DNA of 58,645 nt from positions 1-58,645 of the forward strand of contig UWSO01000010.1 of the NCBI GenBank assembly GCA_900538385.1, written 5' to 3'. Below, one piece after another: positions 32,351 through 41,713 of this stretch (within the stretch, counting starts at the first letter, position 1; every line of letters begins with the position of its first letter). A program made the translations under genes and the position numbers. The notes beneath the pieces are model-generated. The model was given only the letters and a program-made list of their open reading frames with translations. It did not search any database and had not been told where the DNA came from. The DNA is from an uncultured Porphyromonas sp. (GTDB lineage Bacteria > Bacteroidota > Bacteroidia > Bacteroidales > Porphyromonadaceae).

Positions 32351-32482
32351 AGGTCTTCGTCTCCCCGTTGTTTCGTGAGCAGTACCTACTACTGGGTAGG
32401 TTTGCGGGGATGATCCCTTAGCAAAGAGGTATAACTTTGCGGTGTAATAGATCCATACAAGCTGTATTTCCCGCAGAAACTG

Positions 32483-33148
32483 ATGATCAAGGCTCAGCAT
32501 AACGCATATACCAAGCAGATGCACCGCTACGATGCACTCATGACGGGACGCTCCTGGTGGGGGCATCTCTTTATGAATGGGCTCTGGCAGGTGAATCAGC
32601 TACAGATGGCGGCAGAGGTCTTGGCCATGATCCCCGATGACTTTGTGGGGCGGCTACTAGATGTGCCGGTGGGGACTGCGGTCTTCACCTGCGACAAGTA
32701 CAAGCAGCTTGCCAAGGCTCAGATCACTGCGCTGGACTACTCCGAGAAGATGCTCGAGATGGCCGCCCACCGCTTTGAGGTGGAGGGGGTGACCAATGTA
32801 TCGCTCGTGCAGGGCGATGTGGGGGCGATGCCCTTTGCCGATGGGGAGTTTGACTATCTGCTCACGATGAGTGGTTTGCAGGCTTTTCCCGACAAGAAGC
32901 AAGCCCTTCGTGAGATGCACCGTGTGCTCAAGCCGGGCGGAAAACTGTGTGGATGCTTTTACGTACGTGGGGAGCACCGCGTAGGCGACTGGATAGCTCG
33001 CCATATATTGGAGCGCAAGGGGTACTTCTGCCCGCCACACTACACAGCGACAGAGGCGGTCGCAGTTCTTCGAGAGCTCTTTGGGGAGCGTATCTCCGTG
33101 CGTCAGTACCACGCCATGCTCATCTGCTCAGTAATCAAAGATAGGTAA
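32483..33148 (+). CDS. class I SAM-dependent methyltransferase
   Basis: 221 residues. The Rossmann SAM site is atypical at motif I (LLDVPVGTAVFT), followed by ITALDYSEKMLEMA, LVQGDVGAMPFADGEFDYLLTMSGLQAF and EMHRVLKPGGKLCG: the UbiE/Methyltransf_11 pattern. The substrate cannot be read from sequence. The 12-nt gap to the TetR gene and the shared terminator make them one operon, so the regulator probably controls this enzyme. A -7 box TAACTTTG is at 32432-32439. Confidence 0.85.
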   Translation: MIKAQHNAYTKQMHRYDALMTGRSWWGHLFMNGLWQVNQLQMAAEVLAMIPDDFVGRLLDVPVGTAVFTCDKYKQLAKAQITALDYSEKMLEMAAHRFEVEGVTNVSLVQGDVGAMPFADGEFDYLLTMSGLQAFPDKKQALREMHRVLKPGGKLCGCFYVRGEHRVGDWIARHILERKGYFCPPHYTATEAVAVLRELFGERISVRQYHAMLICSVIKDR

Positions 33149-33159
33149 GCAAACGAACT

Positions 33160-33780
33160 ATGAATAGTCCGACACCAGATATACAGCAGCGTATACAGGA
33201 GGGTGCCTTACGGCTCTTCTCCCGACATGGCTACATAGGTACCTCGATGCGTATGGTGGCCAAGGAGGCTTACGCCTCGCTGGGCAGTATATACTACTAT
33301 TATGAGGACAAGGAGGCACTCTTTCGCTCGCTCGTAGAGCCTGCGATCAGGGGGCTAGAGGCATTTTACTCTTTACCGCCTGAGGATCAAGATATGGAGA
33401 TGGATATGCTGGACCCAGCGGAGCGTAAGCGGAGGGGCTACTCGAAGGCACCCTTCTACCAGTACATCATCGACCATGCGGAGGCTCTACGACTGGTCTT
33501 CTTCGCCAGTGCGGGCTCCTATCTGGATCAGTACGAGGCTCGGCTCAATGAGCTGAGCAACGAGTCGACCATCCGCTACTTCGAGCGGTATCGGGAGCTG
33601 CATCCCGACTGGAAAGCCGATATAGATCCTGCCTTCATCGATATTTACTCAGCCTTTATCACGGCAACCATCAAAGCTATACTGCAGCAGTCCGACACCA
33701 GTCCAGAAGAGCTGGCACGGTTCTGTCGGTGCCACGAGAAGTTTAGCTTCGGCGGTTGGCGAGAGCTCTTAGGGGTCTAG
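33160..33780 (+). CDS. TetR/AcrR-family transcriptional regulator
   Basis: 206 residues. N-terminal HTH: GALRLFSRHGYIGTSMRMVAKEAYASLGSIYYYYEDKEALF (residues about 15-55), with the TetR recognition helix G-x-IYYYY. The C-terminal ligand-binding domain is helical and divergent. Such proteins are one-ligand repressors. It is co-transcribed with the methyltransferase. The TonB receptor pair starts 90 bp downstream after a strong terminator, so it is a possible but unproven target. The stop codon is part of the terminator stem. Confidence 0.88.
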   Translation: MNSPTPDIQQRIQEGALRLFSRHGYIGTSMRMVAKEAYASLGSIYYYYEDKEALFRSLVEPAIRGLEAFYSLPPEDQDMEMDMLDPAERKRRGYSKAPFYQYIIDHAEALRLVFFASAGSYLDQYEARLNELSNESTIRYFERYRELHPDWKADIDPAFIDIYSAFITATIKAILQQSDTSPEELARFCRCHEKFSFGGWRELLGV

Positions 33781-33807
33781 TGAAACAGTTCACTAGACCC
33801 TTTTTTT
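33773..33807 (+). terminator. rho-independent terminator overlapping the tetR stop codon
   Basis: GGGTCTAGTGAA (33773-33784), loop ACAG, TTCACTAGACCC (33789-33800), then seven T. The stop codon TAG (33778-33780) lies inside the left arm. This is the clearest intrinsic terminator in the window. Confidence 0.92.
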
Positions 33808-33870
33808 GAACACTTAGCGAAAGACGTTCAGTTTCCCCTCTTCCCAATAAGCAAATCAACCAACTAATCA

Positions 33871-36207
33871 ATGAGACGATACAGACTACTATTACTAATC
33901 ACGCTACTCTCCCTCAGCGCAGCAGTAGCTCAGGAGTACCACTACCGTGGTAGCGTACTAGATGACGCTACGGGCGAACCCCTCATCGGTGCCAATGTCT
34001 ATGCCGAGCCAAAAGGAGCAGGTGCCGTCACCGATGCCGAGGGGCACTGGGAGCTCACCTCCAAGCAACGGGTCAAGAGACTCGTCGTGAGCTATGTGGG
34101 CTACATGAGCAAGCGCATCACATCCCCACGGCAAGATGGCAAGCCGATCAGCGTGAGACTAGAGGTCGACGAGACGACGCTAGGCAGTGTCGTCGTCGTT
34201 GCCAAGCGACAGGAGCGCGCTCTGCGTGAGTCCGCTATGCCTATCTCGGTCATCTCGATGCGACAGCTACAAGGCACCGCCTCCTCGATAGACGAGGTGC
34301 TGTCTCGCACTACTGGCGTGACGCTACGCAATACGGGCGGACTAGGGAGTGCCTCGCGCATCTCGCTACGTGGACTAGAAGGCAAGCGAATGGGCATCTA
34401 CATTGACGAGACGCCCTTTGGCGAGATGAGCGACTTCATCTCGATCAATGACATCCCGACCGATATGATCGAGCGGGTGGAGGTCTACAAGGGGATCGTG
34501 CCCTACAAGTTTGGTGGCTCAGCTATGGGCGGAGCGGTGAATGTAGTGCTCAAGGAGTACCCGCCGAAGTACTTTGACGCTTCGTATGAGGTGGGATCGT
34601 ACAATTCGCACATGCTCTCGACAGTCTTCAAGCGCACACTAGAGGATGCGGGCATACAGCTAGGACTAGGTGGTACGCTCGCCTACTCGGACAACAACTA
34701 CAAGATGGAGCTGCCACACTACAAGGATCGGATCGTGAGGCGCGACCACGATCAGTTTCAGAAAGCGATCCTAGGCGGTAGCCTCAAGGCGACGAAGTGG
34801 TGGTTTGACGAGATCAAGCTAGAGTGCGCTGGGACCTACATTCGCAGAGAGATACAGGGCTTCGAGTGGGACGTACGAGAAGCTTTTACCCTCTCCAAGG
34901 GCTTGGCCATGGAGAGTACCTTCAAGCGTGCAGACTTCTTCCTTCCAGGGCTAGATCTAGACGCATCGGTCGGGGTGGTCTTCGGGCAAAATGGACTGAC
35001 CGACAAGGCTGCGCATCGCTACGACTGGGATGGCAAGGAGTACCCCGCAGGCTCCTCTTATGGGGGCGAGCTATCGAGCATACCTACCGATGGGGTCAAT
35101 AGGACGATCAACCTGGTGGACAAGCTTAACCTGAACTATACGCTAGACCGCCATCAGGCTTTCAATCTCAACCTGTGCCACACTTACGCTTATCGCAATC
35201 CCACAGACACGCTTATGGATCGAGCTTTGGGCTATAAGGCGAACTTCAAGAGCCGTATGAACAGCCTCACGGCGGGAGCCTCCTACGACCTTACGCTCTT
35301 TGAGGATCGGCTCCAGAATGCCTTCACGGCAAAATACTACAACTACCGCTCCCGCTCTAAGGTCATCGGAACGATCAGTATGGGCGACCTCAAGGATGTG
35401 ATGACCAATCGACACTTCTTCGGCTGGAGCGAAGCTATCCGCTACCGCTTCACGCCTGACTTCCTGATTAAGGCTTCCTATGCAGACGAGGTGCGCATCC
35501 CTACGAGTGAGGAGCTACTAGGCAATGGCTACTCGATCAGTGCCTCGACGGACCTGCGTCCCGAGCATAGCCGTGGAGGTAACATTGGCTTGGTCTATCG
35601 CAACCTCTCGCCCACATCAATGCGGTTGATCGAAGCTGAGATCAATGCTTTCGGCTCTTACATCACCGATATGATCCGCTTTATGCCAGGAATTATTCCC
35701 TCCATGAGCTGCTATCAGAACTTCGGGAGCATCCGCACGTGGGGCGTAGAGGGTGAGGTGAAGTGGGATGCCCTCCCCTGGCTCTACCTCTATGGCAATG
35801 CAACCTACCAAGACCTCAGAGACACACGCCGACTGATCCCCTCGACGAATGTCGCTAACCCTACTTACCTCAAGCGTATGCCTAACATCCCCTACTTTCT
35901 AGCCAATGCGGGCTTGGAGCTACACAAGGAGAATCTCTTCGGTGGGAAGGGCTACAACAGCCGTCTGATGCTCGACGCCTCCTATGTGCATCAGTACTAC
36001 TACGACTTCGAGGTGAGCCAGTACCAAGAGCGCAAGATACCGACTGCTCTGCGCCTAGACTTAGGAGTAGAGCAGAGCCTGCGCAATAATCAGTGGACGA
36101 TCACCTTCAAGGTCAAGAACCTGACCAACCAGCGTCAGATGTCGGAGCTAAACCGTCCGTTACCAGGCATTAACTTCTCGGTAAAGCTGCGATACCTCTT
36201 CAGATGA
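33871..36207 (+). CDS. TonB-dependent outer-membrane receptor
   Basis: 778 residues. Signal peptide with cleavage near Ala20. A carboxypeptidase-like regulatory domain (about 24-110: YRGSVLDDATGEPLIGANVY to VVSYVGY) is followed by the plug (about 120-235) with ISLRGLEGKRMGIYIDETPFG and VEVYKGIVPYKFGGSAMGGAVNV, then a beta-barrel ending in FSVKLRYLFR with the terminal aromatic. It imports a ligand such as a siderophore or metal complex using TonB energy. The next gene, a lipoprotein, overlaps or abuts it, as in receptor/surface-lipoprotein pairs. No SusD-type partner is present, which argues against glycan uptake. Confidence 0.92.
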   Translation: MRRYRLLLLITLLSLSAAVAQEYHYRGSVLDDATGEPLIGANVYAEPKGAGAVTDAEGHWELTSKQRVKRLVVSYVGYMSKRITSPRQDGKPISVRLEVDETTLGSVVVVAKRQERALRESAMPISVISMRQLQGTASSIDEVLSRTTGVTLRNTGGLGSASRISLRGLEGKRMGIYIDETPFGEMSDFISINDIPTDMIERVEVYKGIVPYKFGGSAMGGAVNVVLKEYPPKYFDASYEVGSYNSHMLSTVFKRTLEDAGIQLGLGGTLAYSDNNYKMELPHYKDRIVRRDHDQFQKAILGGSLKATKWWFDEIKLECAGTYIRREIQGFEWDVREAFTLSKGLAMESTFKRADFFLPGLDLDASVGVVFGQNGLTDKAAHRYDWDGKEYPAGSSYGGELSSIPTDGVNRTINLVDKLNLNYTLDRHQAFNLNLCHTYAYRNPTDTLMDRALGYKANFKSRMNSLTAGASYDLTLFEDRLQNAFTAKYYNYRSRSKVIGTISMGDLKDVMTNRHFFGWSEAIRYRFTPDFLIKASYADEVRIPTSEELLGNGYSISASTDLRPEHSRGGNIGLVYRNLSPTSMRLIEAEINAFGSYITDMIRFMPGIIPSMSCYQNFGSIRTWGVEGEVKWDALPWLYLYGNATYQDLRDTRRLIPSTNVANPTYLKRMPNIPYFLANAGLELHKENLFGGKGYNSRLMLDASYVHQYYYDFEVSQYQERKIPTALRLDLGVEQSLRNNQWTITFKVKNLTNQRQMSELNRPLPGINFSVKLRYLFR

Positions 36208-36245
36208 CAACTATATATTCACCAATTCAAATAACAGATTTCACT

Positions 36246-37499
36246 ATGAACAGATTCAACAAGCTAACCAACAGTCTCACCCTTATCGCTGTCCTTCTAC
36301 TAGGGCTAGTGCTCACCAGCTGTGACAAGGAGCCTAAGCCGACACCCCAGACGGGTAGTGAGAGGATTCTCTTCTCCACCTCAATAATGAATGCGGACGG
36401 AGCCTCAGGCAATGGTTACCTGCAGGCTATCGGCGCTATCGAGGCGAAGAAGTACGATAACAGCCGTGGCGTGCCGGTCGGGTTCGGCACGGAGCCTATC
36501 TACTGCGGAGATCATCTCTACGTCCTGCCCGACTATATGGGGATGGGCAAGGCTGAGCTCGTCTACTACACCGTAAGCAAGGAGTTGCAGCTCACCAAGC
36601 GTGGCGCTATGGAGCTACCAGGAGGAGCCGCTGCCTGCAATGTGGTCGAGGTCTCCCCTGAGAAGGCTTACATCAGCTTCCAAAACATCGGACAGGTCTG
36701 GGCGTTTAACCCCAAGACGATGACCAAGACGGCCGTGATAGACCTCAACCAGTACAAGCACGATGATACCAATGTGATGCCAGGGGCTATGGCGGTACGC
36801 GATGGCAAGCTCTACGTAGGGCTCTGTCAGATGGACTCCAAGTGGATGCCACTACACAAGGAGGTCGAGCTGGCGCTCATAGACATCGCTACGGACAAGG
36901 TGGAGAAGAAGATTTCCTCTACCACCTCGGGGCTCTCTGTCGCCACCCGTCCGATCGTGGCTAACTCGATCTTTCTCGATGACAAGGGCGATCTGTACAT
37001 ACTCTGCATGGGGAGCTTTGGCTTCAACCCTGAGTTCCCCGGAGGTATCGTTCGCATCAAAAAGGGAGAGACCGAGATCGACCCCTCATGGTCTATGAAT
37101 CTCTCGGAGATCAACATAGAGGTCAAGGGAGTCCTACCCCAGACGACCAAGCTCCCCGCCAACTACATCGGATCGATGCGCTACGTCTCTGGCTCTAAGG
37201 CGGTCGCCATAATGGGCATCTATGCGCTCGACCCCACGAGCAAGAACCCCTACACGGCTCTCTACTGTATTCCTACGGTCATCGACCTAGAGCAGCGTAC
37301 CATCCAGCAGATTGAGGGCATCCCAGCGTCCAATCCTCACGCAGTCGCTCTCGGGCGGTACAACGATCAGATCATGATCGGTTCGGCAGGCAAGGAGCGT
37401 AGCGGATTTTACTCCTACGATCCTAAGACTGGCGCCGTCTCCGACGGACCCGTCTTTGAAGTGGAGGGCAATCCCGTCTCCTTCTACCAGATGAAGTAG
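36246..37499 (+). CDS. surface lipoprotein, DUF4374/XusB-like beta-propeller
   Basis: 417 residues from ATG 36246, chosen because the lipoprotein signal (lipobox LTSC, Cys26) starts there. An ATG at 36204 would overlap the receptor gene and add 14 residues. The body consists of repeated four-stranded units (LYVLPDYMGMGKAELVYYTV, AYISFQNIGQVWAFNPKTM, LYVGLCQM, SGFYSYDPKTG) like a beta-propeller. The combination of a TonB receptor followed by such a lipoprotein resembles XusA-XusB of Bacteroides, where the lipoprotein captures xenosiderophores. The peptidase partner XusC is absent. The assignment is a hypothesis from architecture and context. Confidence 0.7.
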   Translation: MNRFNKLTNSLTLIAVLLLGLVLTSCDKEPKPTPQTGSERILFSTSIMNADGASGNGYLQAIGAIEAKKYDNSRGVPVGFGTEPIYCGDHLYVLPDYMGMGKAELVYYTVSKELQLTKRGAMELPGGAAACNVVEVSPEKAYISFQNIGQVWAFNPKTMTKTAVIDLNQYKHDDTNVMPGAMAVRDGKLYVGLCQMDSKWMPLHKEVELALIDIATDKVEKKISSTTSGLSVATRPIVANSIFLDDKGDLYILCMGSFGFNPEFPGGIVRIKKGETEIDPSWSMNLSEINIEVKGVLPQTTKLPANYIGSMRYVSGSKAVAIMGIYALDPTSKNPYTALYCIPTVIDLEQRTIQQIEGIPASNPHAVALGRYNDQIMIGSAGKERSGFYSYDPKTGAVSDGPVFEVEGNPVSFYQMK

Positions 37500-37521
37500 T
37501 CTAGAGGTCTATAGAACCCCA

Positions 37522-37556
37522 AAAGGCGGGTCGCTAAGAGAGCGATCCGCCTTTTT
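37522..37556 (+). terminator. terminator after the receptor-lipoprotein pair
   Basis: AAGGCGGGTCGCT and AGCGATCCGCCTT pair with one G-T wobble around AAGAG, followed by TTTC. On the minus strand it is preceded by a T-rich flank too, so it can serve the converging Na/Pi gene. Confidence 0.75.
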
Positions 37557-37623
37557 CTATGGTTTGGTGTTTGAGTAGAAAGACTACTCGGAAGGAGCTT
37601 TACTAGCGAAGCAAAGGACGCGC

Positions 37624-39441
37624 CTACCCCTTGGTGGCAGCCTGTACGACGTTGAGCACGTAGTCGCCTAGCTGCTCGTAGTAGCCGACGAGGTCCATAT
37701 AGCTCACGGACTCGGGGTAGTCGTACTTCTGCGTACGGACGTTTTCCATGTTCTGCGCTTTTAGCAAGGTGCGCAGATCGTTTAGTTGCTTCTCTAGAGT
37801 GTAGCTCTCACGAGCGTCAGACTCCGAGAGTTTGTTGCGTCGCAGCAATTCGGCCATCTTGAGCGCCGTCTCTGTGGCGATCATGTGGATCTGAAGGAGG
37901 TTGTTGCGGACCATCTCGGTGTAGCTCTTGCCGAGCTGGTGGTAACGATTGATCTCACGCGCTATGCCCACAGCGGCATCAGCGACACTCTCTATCTCAG
38001 TTGCCACACGATAGTAGACGAGTATGTCGCTCTGCGACTCCTTGCCCAGCTCCGTGTGTGAGATCTTGTTGAGATAGTCGGCAATCTCGACCTCTACGGC
38101 ATCGGATATGTCTTCCTCCTGCTCGCACTTGTTGTAGAGCCTCTTGAGCTCGACATCATTGTCCGTCTTGAGCATACCCTCACAGTAAGACATCATCTGC
38201 GTGACTCGACTAGCGTACTCGGCCAACTCTTGCTGTACTTGTAGCAGCCCGATCTCACCCGTTGGTAGGATACCCGCACGTATGTAGCGCAGGTGCGTCT
38301 GCTCTGTAGAGCCCTTCTTAGACATCTTCATGGGGATGGCTCGCTGGCAAATCTTGACATAGACAGGTACGAACCAGATCATCACAAAGGCGTTCAGCAT
38401 GTTGAAGGTGGTGTGGAAGAGCGCGAGTCCTACGGAGACGACCGCTGCTAGCGAACCTATCTGAGCTTGTATCGCAGCTAGCGAGGGATCAGCGAGTGTC
38501 TCTGTCGAGGAGATAGCACTCATACTAGCGGGATCGTAGACCTGACTGAGGCGAGAGGTGTACTCGTATAGCTCACGTGGATCGCCTACGCCCATATTCA
38601 TCAGCCAGTTGGCGATCATATTGGTAAAGGGGTAGAAGAAGATCAAGACGAGTAGCACACCGAAGACGTTGAACAGCAGGTGCGAGAGTGCCGCCCGCTT
38701 AGCATTGACATTAGCACCGAGTGCTGCCAGATTGGCGGTGATGGTCGTTCCGATGTTTTCGCCTAGGATCATCGCCGTAGCGATCTCAAAGGGTATCCAT
38801 CCTTTCGAACACATGATGAGTGTGATGGCTACCGTGGCACTGGAGGACTGCACCAGCAGCGTCATAATGGTACCTATCAAGAGGAAGATCAGGATAGACC
38901 CAAAGCCCATATCGGTATACCCACGGAGGAATTCGAGTGCCTCGGGGTGGCTCTGGAGGTCTGGCATCGAGTCCTTGAGGAACTGTAGCCCGAGGAAGAG
39001 GAGCGAGAAGCCTACGAGGAACTCGCCCAGCGAGTTGAGCTGCTCCCGCTTGGTATAGATAAGCGGTATGGATATGGCGAAGAGCGGTATGGCAAAGGTC
39101 GATATATCTATCTTAAAGCCGAAGAGGGTGATGACCCAAGCGGTGACGGTCGTACCAATGTTGGCACCCATAATGACCGAGATAGCCTGTCCTAGCTGGA
39201 GGAGTCCTGCATTGACAAAGCTGACGACCATCAGTGTCGTAGCACTAGAGGACTGAACCAAAGCAGTCACGAAGACTCCCGTAAGTAATCCTAAGACGCG
39301 ACGAGAGGTCATCGCTGCGAGGATCTGACGCATCCTGTCGCCTGCGGCCTTTTGGATGCCCTCGCTCATGATCTTCATACCAAAGAGGAAGAGTCCTAGC
39401 GATCCCAGCAGATAGATAAAATCAAACAGAGTAAATGCCAT
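37624..39441 (-). CDS. Na/Pi cotransporter family protein with PhoU-like C-terminus
   Basis: 605 residues. Two inverted membrane repeats each contain the QSSSAT signature (ALVQSSSATTLMVVSF near 63-78 and LLVQSSSATVAITLI near 195-210), the substrate site of NptA/SLC34-type transporters. About nine hydrophobic helices occupy 1-370. The C-terminal ~180 residues are helical with PhoU-like character (LVYYRVATEIESVADAAVGIARE). It takes up phosphate with sodium, or regulates phosphate efflux. It is divergent from the nucleoside kinase gene, and a -7 box TACCTTTG lies on the minus strand at 39605-39612. Confidence 0.9.
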   Translation of the reverse strand: MAFTLFDFIYLLGSLGLFLFGMKIMSEGIQKAAGDRMRQILAAMTSRRVLGLLTGVFVTALVQSSSATTLMVVSFVNAGLLQLGQAISVIMGANIGTTVTAWVITLFGFKIDISTFAIPLFAISIPLIYTKREQLNSLGEFLVGFSLLFLGLQFLKDSMPDLQSHPEALEFLRGYTDMGFGSILIFLLIGTIMTLLVQSSSATVAITLIMCSKGWIPFEIATAMILGENIGTTITANLAALGANVNAKRAALSHLLFNVFGVLLVLIFFYPFTNMIANWLMNMGVGDPRELYEYTSRLSQVYDPASMSAISSTETLADPSLAAIQAQIGSLAAVVSVGLALFHTTFNMLNAFVMIWFVPVYVKICQRAIPMKMSKKGSTEQTHLRYIRAGILPTGEIGLLQVQQELAEYASRVTQMMSYCEGMLKTDNDVELKRLYNKCEQEEDISDAVEVEIADYLNKISHTELGKESQSDILVYYRVATEIESVADAAVGIAREINRYHQLGKSYTEMVRNNLLQIHMIATETALKMAELLRRNKLSESDARESYTLEKQLNDLRTLLKAQNMENVRTQKYDYPESVSYMDLVGYYEQLGDYVLNVVQAATKG

Positions 39442-39683
39442 GAGTATGTCGTTGTTTGTATGTCATTACCGTGCGAAAGTCCCCTAAGACCTACCAGCTA
39501 CATGAGACTCAAAGCCACACATTTACAATGGTTGTCATGCGACTGAGTCACCTGATCTGACTGATTATGGTCCTTTGGTGACAGCTATTTCGTAACTTCG
39601 CATGCAAAGGTAACGATTTTAGACTGGTTAGACGAACTAACCGGCTATACAATTTGACAAAAGATATCTAAGTACCAGCCCCT

Positions 39684-41351
39684 ATGGAGAATCTATCAAT
39701 ATATTGCCCCAATCTGGACGAGCATCTCAGCGTACCCCCTGGAGCCACACTCTATCAGGTAGCACAGAGCTACCGCAACGCTCTAGGCTTCGAGCCTGTC
39801 AATGCTCGTGTCAACAATCTCACCGTCGCCCTCGACTGGAGGCTCCGCGAGTCTTGTCAGGTCGAGTTCGTCGGGCTCACCGAGGAGAGCGGTCGGCACA
39901 CTTATCTGCGCTCCCTCTGCCTTCTTTTCGCTAAGGCACTCCACGATGAGCTCCCGCACTACCATCTGAGCGTACGGCACTCCCTCTCGGGGGGCTACTT
40001 TAGCGTCGTCAGGTGTGGCGACAAGGGTATTACAGAGGAGCAACTAGCCATCGTCAAGCGACGCATAGACCACCTCATTGCTGAGGATCTACCCTTCGAG
40101 CGTCGCACCGTACCGGCCGAAGAGGCGGTGCAGATCTTTACCGCCATGGGTGAGATGGACAAGGTGGACCTCATCACCTCCAGCGGTCAGCCCTACGTCA
40201 CTTATCACTACCTCGACGGCTATCCCGACAACTATTACGGCTCGCTACTTCTCTCCACGGGACAAGTCCAGCTCTATGATCTCGTCCCCTACCTTGGTGG
40301 CGTACTGATACGCGTACCCTCGATAGTCAATCCTACAGAGCTAGCACCCTTTGAGCCACAGCAACCGATGCGTGAGGTCTTTGACAAGCAGTCTCGTCTG
40401 CTCAACCTTCTCGACGTAAGCTATGTGGGTAGTCTCAACAAAGCGATCAGCACGGGACACTTCTCCGAGATCGTACAGGTCGCCGAGGCTGCACAGGAGA
40501 AGGAGATAGCGGCCATGGCTACTGAGATTGCTGAGGCTTACAAGAAGGGGGTGCGCATCGTACTCGTGGCGGGCCCTTCCTCTTCGGGCAAGACCACCTT
40601 TACCAAGCGGCTACGCCTGCAGCTTATGGCAAACTACTTACGCCCGCACCAGATATCGCTCGACAACTACTTCGTAGCTCGTGAGTTTACACCCTTAGAT
40701 GACAATGGGGAGTATGACTATGAGCATATCGAGGCACTAGACCTAGAGCTCTTTGCCAGTGATCTGCGCAGGCTCCTAGCGGGTGAGCTAGTCGATATGC
40801 CACTCTTTGACTTTACTCAAGGTGCTAGAGTGTACCAAAAGGAGCTCCTGCAGCTTGGAGAGGGAGACCTGCTTCTCATCGAGGGCATCCATGCGCTCAA
40901 TCCACGACTCATCCCCGATGACCTACAGCACCTCACCTATAACATATATATCAGTGCCCTGACAGCCCTCGGACTAGATGCACACAACCGCATCCCTAGT
41001 ACCGACATACGTCTCCTCAGGCGCATGGTGCGTGACCACAAGTACAGAGGCTACTCAGCCATCGACACCATCAGCCGATGGCGCAGCGTGCGGGCTGGTG
41101 AGGAGCGATGGATCTTCCCCTACCAGCAGAGAGCCAATGTCCTCTTCAACAGTGCGCTCCTATACGAAGTTGCCGTCCTCAAGACCCTTGCCGAGCAGAT
41201 CCTCTACCAGGTACCCGCCTGCGTCCAGGAGTACAGCGAGGCGCGCCGCCTGCTACGCTTCCTAGAGCACGTCAGGCCAGCACCCATCGACGAGATACCC
41301 TCCACCTCGCTCCTGCGGGAGTTTGTCGGGGGCAGCTCATTTCACTATTAA
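39684..41351 (+). CDS. nucleoside (uridine) kinase with TGS-like N-terminus
   Basis: 555 residues. The N-terminal region (about 1-70) resembles a TGS/ubiquitin-like domain and the threonyl-tRNA synthetase second additional domain follows (YHLSVRHSLSGGYFSVV). The kinase domain has the P-loop GPSSSGKTT at about 296-304, then SLDNYFVAREFTP and LLLIEGIHALNP, as in uridine kinases. It phosphorylates uridine or cytidine in salvage. Fused TGS-type kinases of this length are common in Bacteroidetes. It begins a short same-strand run with the eIF1-like and SpoU genes (gaps about 10 bp). Confidence 0.88.
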   Translation: MENLSIYCPNLDEHLSVPPGATLYQVAQSYRNALGFEPVNARVNNLTVALDWRLRESCQVEFVGLTEESGRHTYLRSLCLLFAKALHDELPHYHLSVRHSLSGGYFSVVRCGDKGITEEQLAIVKRRIDHLIAEDLPFERRTVPAEEAVQIFTAMGEMDKVDLITSSGQPYVTYHYLDGYPDNYYGSLLLSTGQVQLYDLVPYLGGVLIRVPSIVNPTELAPFEPQQPMREVFDKQSRLLNLLDVSYVGSLNKAISTGHFSEIVQVAEAAQEKEIAAMATEIAEAYKKGVRIVLVAGPSSSGKTTFTKRLRLQLMANYLRPHQISLDNYFVAREFTPLDDNGEYDYEHIEALDLELFASDLRRLLAGELVDMPLFDFTQGARVYQKELLQLGEGDLLLIEGIHALNPRLIPDDLQHLTYNIYISALTALGLDAHNRIPSTDIRLLRRMVRDHKYRGYSAIDTISRWRSVRAGEERWIFPYQQRANVLFNSALLYEVAVLKTLAEQILYQVPACVQEYSEARRLLRFLEHVRPAPIDEIPSTSLLREFVGGSSFHY

Positions 41352-41361
41352 CCCCATAGCT

Positions 41362-41703
41362 ATGTCCAAGAAGAAGAACAAAGCCCCCTCCACGGGAGGT
41401 ATCGTGTACAGTACCGACCCCGACTGGTCGCCACAGCAGGCGAGTAGCGAGGCTGAGACTCTCCCTCCCGCTCAGCAACGACTACGCATACAGTACTCCC
41501 GCGCTGGCAGAGGAGGCAAGGAGGCACTCATCATCATGGGCTTCGTCGGGTCAGACAGCGATCTGGCAGACCTCGCCCGTCAGCTCAAGCAGTCGCTCGG
41601 CTGCGGAGGCTCTACACGTGATGGCGAGATACTGCTCCAGCAAAACGATAAGGAAAAGCTCATCAAGCTCCTTCAGTCTAAAGGGTACAAAGACACTAAG
41701 TAA
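41362..41703 (+). CDS. SUI1/eIF1-like translation factor (YciH type)
   Basis: 113 residues from ATG 41362 (an upstream in-frame ATG at 41323 lies inside the kinase gene and is not credible). The N-terminus is lysine-rich. The C-terminal SUI1 fold shows the pattern GKEALIIMGFVGSDSDLADLARQLKQSLGCGGSTRDGEILLQQ, corresponding to the KTVTVI-G and K-L-K-CGGT-G-I-LQG segments of YciH/eIF1. Bacterial YciH can affect start-site fidelity in vitro. It lies 10 nt after the kinase gene and 10 nt before the SpoU methylase gene. Confidence 0.88.
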   Translation: MSKKKNKAPSTGGIVYSTDPDWSPQQASSEAETLPPAQQRLRIQYSRAGRGGKEALIIMGFVGSDSDLADLARQLKQSLGCGGSTRDGEILLQQNDKEKLIKLLQSKGYKDTK

Positions 41704-41713
41704 AGCCCCCGCT

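Noticed and set aside
32170..32421. 83-residue ORF with SSEVSFDSSEVS
   Set aside because: Lies entirely within repeat copy C, lacks a ribosome site and family similarity.
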